A DNA stretch of 38,927 bases. Source: Prosthecobacter debontii (lineage in GTDB: Bacteria > Verrucomicrobiota > Verrucomicrobiia > Verrucomicrobiales > Akkermansiaceae). Under the pieces are notes generated by a model. It was not told the origin of the DNA, did no database searches, and saw nothing but the letters and a program-made list of their open reading frames with translations. Shown here piece after piece: positions 38,151 through 38,927 of the stretch (within the stretch, counting starts at the first letter, position 1; the number at the start of each line of letters is the position of its first letter). The position numbers and the translations under genes were made by a program. The DNA lies in contig CAMAXN010000021.1 in NCBI GenBank assembly GCA_945862245.1, forward strand, positions 1 through 38,927, given 5' to 3'.

Positions 38151-38183
38151 ACTTTCCGTCCAATAAATTTCACACTGCCGCCA

Positions 38184-38927
38184 CTATCTGAGGAACGCCT
38201 CGTGGAGACCACCATCGACCGTGATGATTTGGCCAGTGGTTTTACTGAGGCGCTTGGTGACGAGGAGGAAGTAGGCTTCTGCTTGGTCGGCCGGGGTGAT
38301 CGGGGATTTGGTGAGCGTGCGATCGGCGTAGAATTGCGCGAGTTTGCTTACCAATGATTCCGTGGCCTCATCCTCGGTGAAGGGAATGTCGTATTTGGCG
38401 AGGGAGCCGATGACGCGGTCGCGAGGGAACATGGCTGACCCGGAAACCACGGTGGCCGGGGCAACGCCGTTAACGCGGATGAGCGGGGCGAGTTCGACGG
38501 CGAGTTCGCGGACGAGGTGGTTCGCGGCGGCCTTCGAGGTGTCGTAGGCGAGGGAGCCTTTTTTCGCAACCGCGGCGTTGGCCGAGGTGGTGAGGACGAG
38601 GTTGCCCTGGAGGCCTTGCTCTTTCCATGTCTTGTAAGCCTCGTCGGCCACGAAGTAGGAGCCGGAGACGTTGATCGCAAAAGTGAGGCTCCACTTGTCA
38701 TCCGGGATGTGGCCGGTGGTGTCGGAGGGGACGAAGATTCCCGCCGTGATGCAGATGTGGTCGAAACCGCCGTAGGCGAGCGCGACCTGATCGAGCATCG
38801 CACGGATGCCGGCGCGGTCGGTGATATTGCCTTGCAGCGCGACGGCCGGGCCGCAGTTGGAAATGCCTGTGCCGGCGACGCCGATTCCGAGGCCGTATTT
38901 GTCGGTGATCTCTTTGGCGGTCGCTTG
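38184..38927 (-). CDS. C-terminal part of a short-chain dehydrogenase, probably bifunctional rhamnulose-1-phosphate aldolase/lactaldehyde dehydrogenase (5' end outside window)
   Basis: The frame is open from the right edge to the TAG at 38184-38186, giving 247 residues without an N-terminus. It is a short-chain dehydrogenase: the TTSANAA serine and YDTSK (Tyr-x3-Lys) form the catalytic triad, and ITVDGGLHEAFLR is the end. The segments RDRVIGSLAKY, QFYADRTLTKSPITPADQAEA and the HEAFLR tail match the dehydrogenase half of bifunctional rhamnulose-1-phosphate aldolase/dehydrogenase proteins. The aldolase half would lie beyond the window, so bifunctionality is inferred. The reaction would oxidise L-lactaldehyde released from rhamnulose 1-phosphate, consistent with rhaA at 16942-18201. 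Confidence 0.82.
   Translation of the reverse strand, partial: QATAKEITDKYGLGIGVAGTGISNCGPAVALQGNITDRAGIRAMLDQVALAYGGFDHICITAGIFVPSDTTGHIPDDKWSLTFAINVSGSYFVADEAYKTWKEQGLQGNLVLTTSANAAVAKKGSLAYDTSKAAANHLVRELAVELAPLIRVNGVAPATVVSGSAMFPRDRVIGSLAKYDIPFTEDEATESLVSKLAQFYADRTLTKSPITPADQAEAYFLLVTKRLSKTTGQIITVDGGLHEAFLR

Overview
The window looks like a chromosomal segment of a verrucomicrobial bacterium (phylum Verrucomicrobiota, probably Verrucomicrobiales). The pointers are a protein of the Verru_Chthon cassette A family, a paired Planctomycete-type cytochrome/DUF1549/DUF1553 protein and DUF1501 protein, ThuA and DUF1080 proteins, a complete alternative complex III operon, and the general lack of Shine-Dalgarno sequences ahead of start codons. 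Family assignments rest on reading motifs by eye; no database search was possible.

Positions 1-16770 (+ strand) are one long respiratory gene set. It begins with the 3' end of actA and runs through actB, actC, actD, actE and actF, which encode alternative complex III, a quinol:cytochrome c oxidoreductase. Next come a membrane-anchored monohaem cytochrome c, a CcoN-like protein, a CcoO-like cytochrome c and a second membrane-anchored monohaem cytochrome c related to the first. The set ends with an aa3-type haem-copper oxidase: coxA, a very long coxC-like gene, coxD, two tiny membrane-protein genes and coxB. Electrons presumably pass from quinol to alternative complex III, through small cytochromes c, to CuA on CoxB and then to CoxA.

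The most unusual part is the middle module. The CcoN-like protein keeps the fold and conserved structural motifs of a cbb3 oxidase catalytic subunit but has lost all CuB ligands, the high-spin haem ligand and one of the two low-spin haem ligands. Its CcoO-like partner has Cys where the haem-ligand Met is expected. A non-catalytic, oxidase-derived membrane module therefore sits between a quinol-oxidising complex and a working terminal oxidase. In addition, CoxA appears to lack the K-channel lysine, and the CoxC-like subunit carries an insertion of roughly 320-340 residues. Several spacers of this operon consist of degenerate 7-bp tandem repeats, and many of its start codons are preceded by TTTCCC(C)AA rather than a Shine-Dalgarno sequence.

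Positions 16942-22638 hold L-rhamnose isomerase (+), then on the - strand deoxyribose-phosphate aldolase, a lysine 2,3-aminomutase family radical SAM enzyme, and phosphatidylserine synthase overlapping a degenerate M28-like peptidase fold. Positions 22690-26987 (-) hold a secreted protein of unknown function and the giant prepilin-like Verru_Chthon cassette protein. A 481-bp gene-free stretch with a G-rich 9-bp repeat follows. Positions 27469-30563 (-) hold a YdjM-like membrane protein, an unknown membrane-anchored protein, ribosomal protein L19 with a clear terminator, and hisI.

Positions 30747-37184 (+) hold an AsmA-like protein, ThuA, and the DUF1549/DUF1553 and DUF1501 pair. The window closes on the - strand with a DUF1080 protein and the C-terminal part of a short-chain dehydrogenase resembling the dehydrogenase half of bifunctional rhamnulose-1-phosphate aldolases. 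This fits with the rhamnose isomerase 20 kb away and suggests sugar or polysaccharide use.
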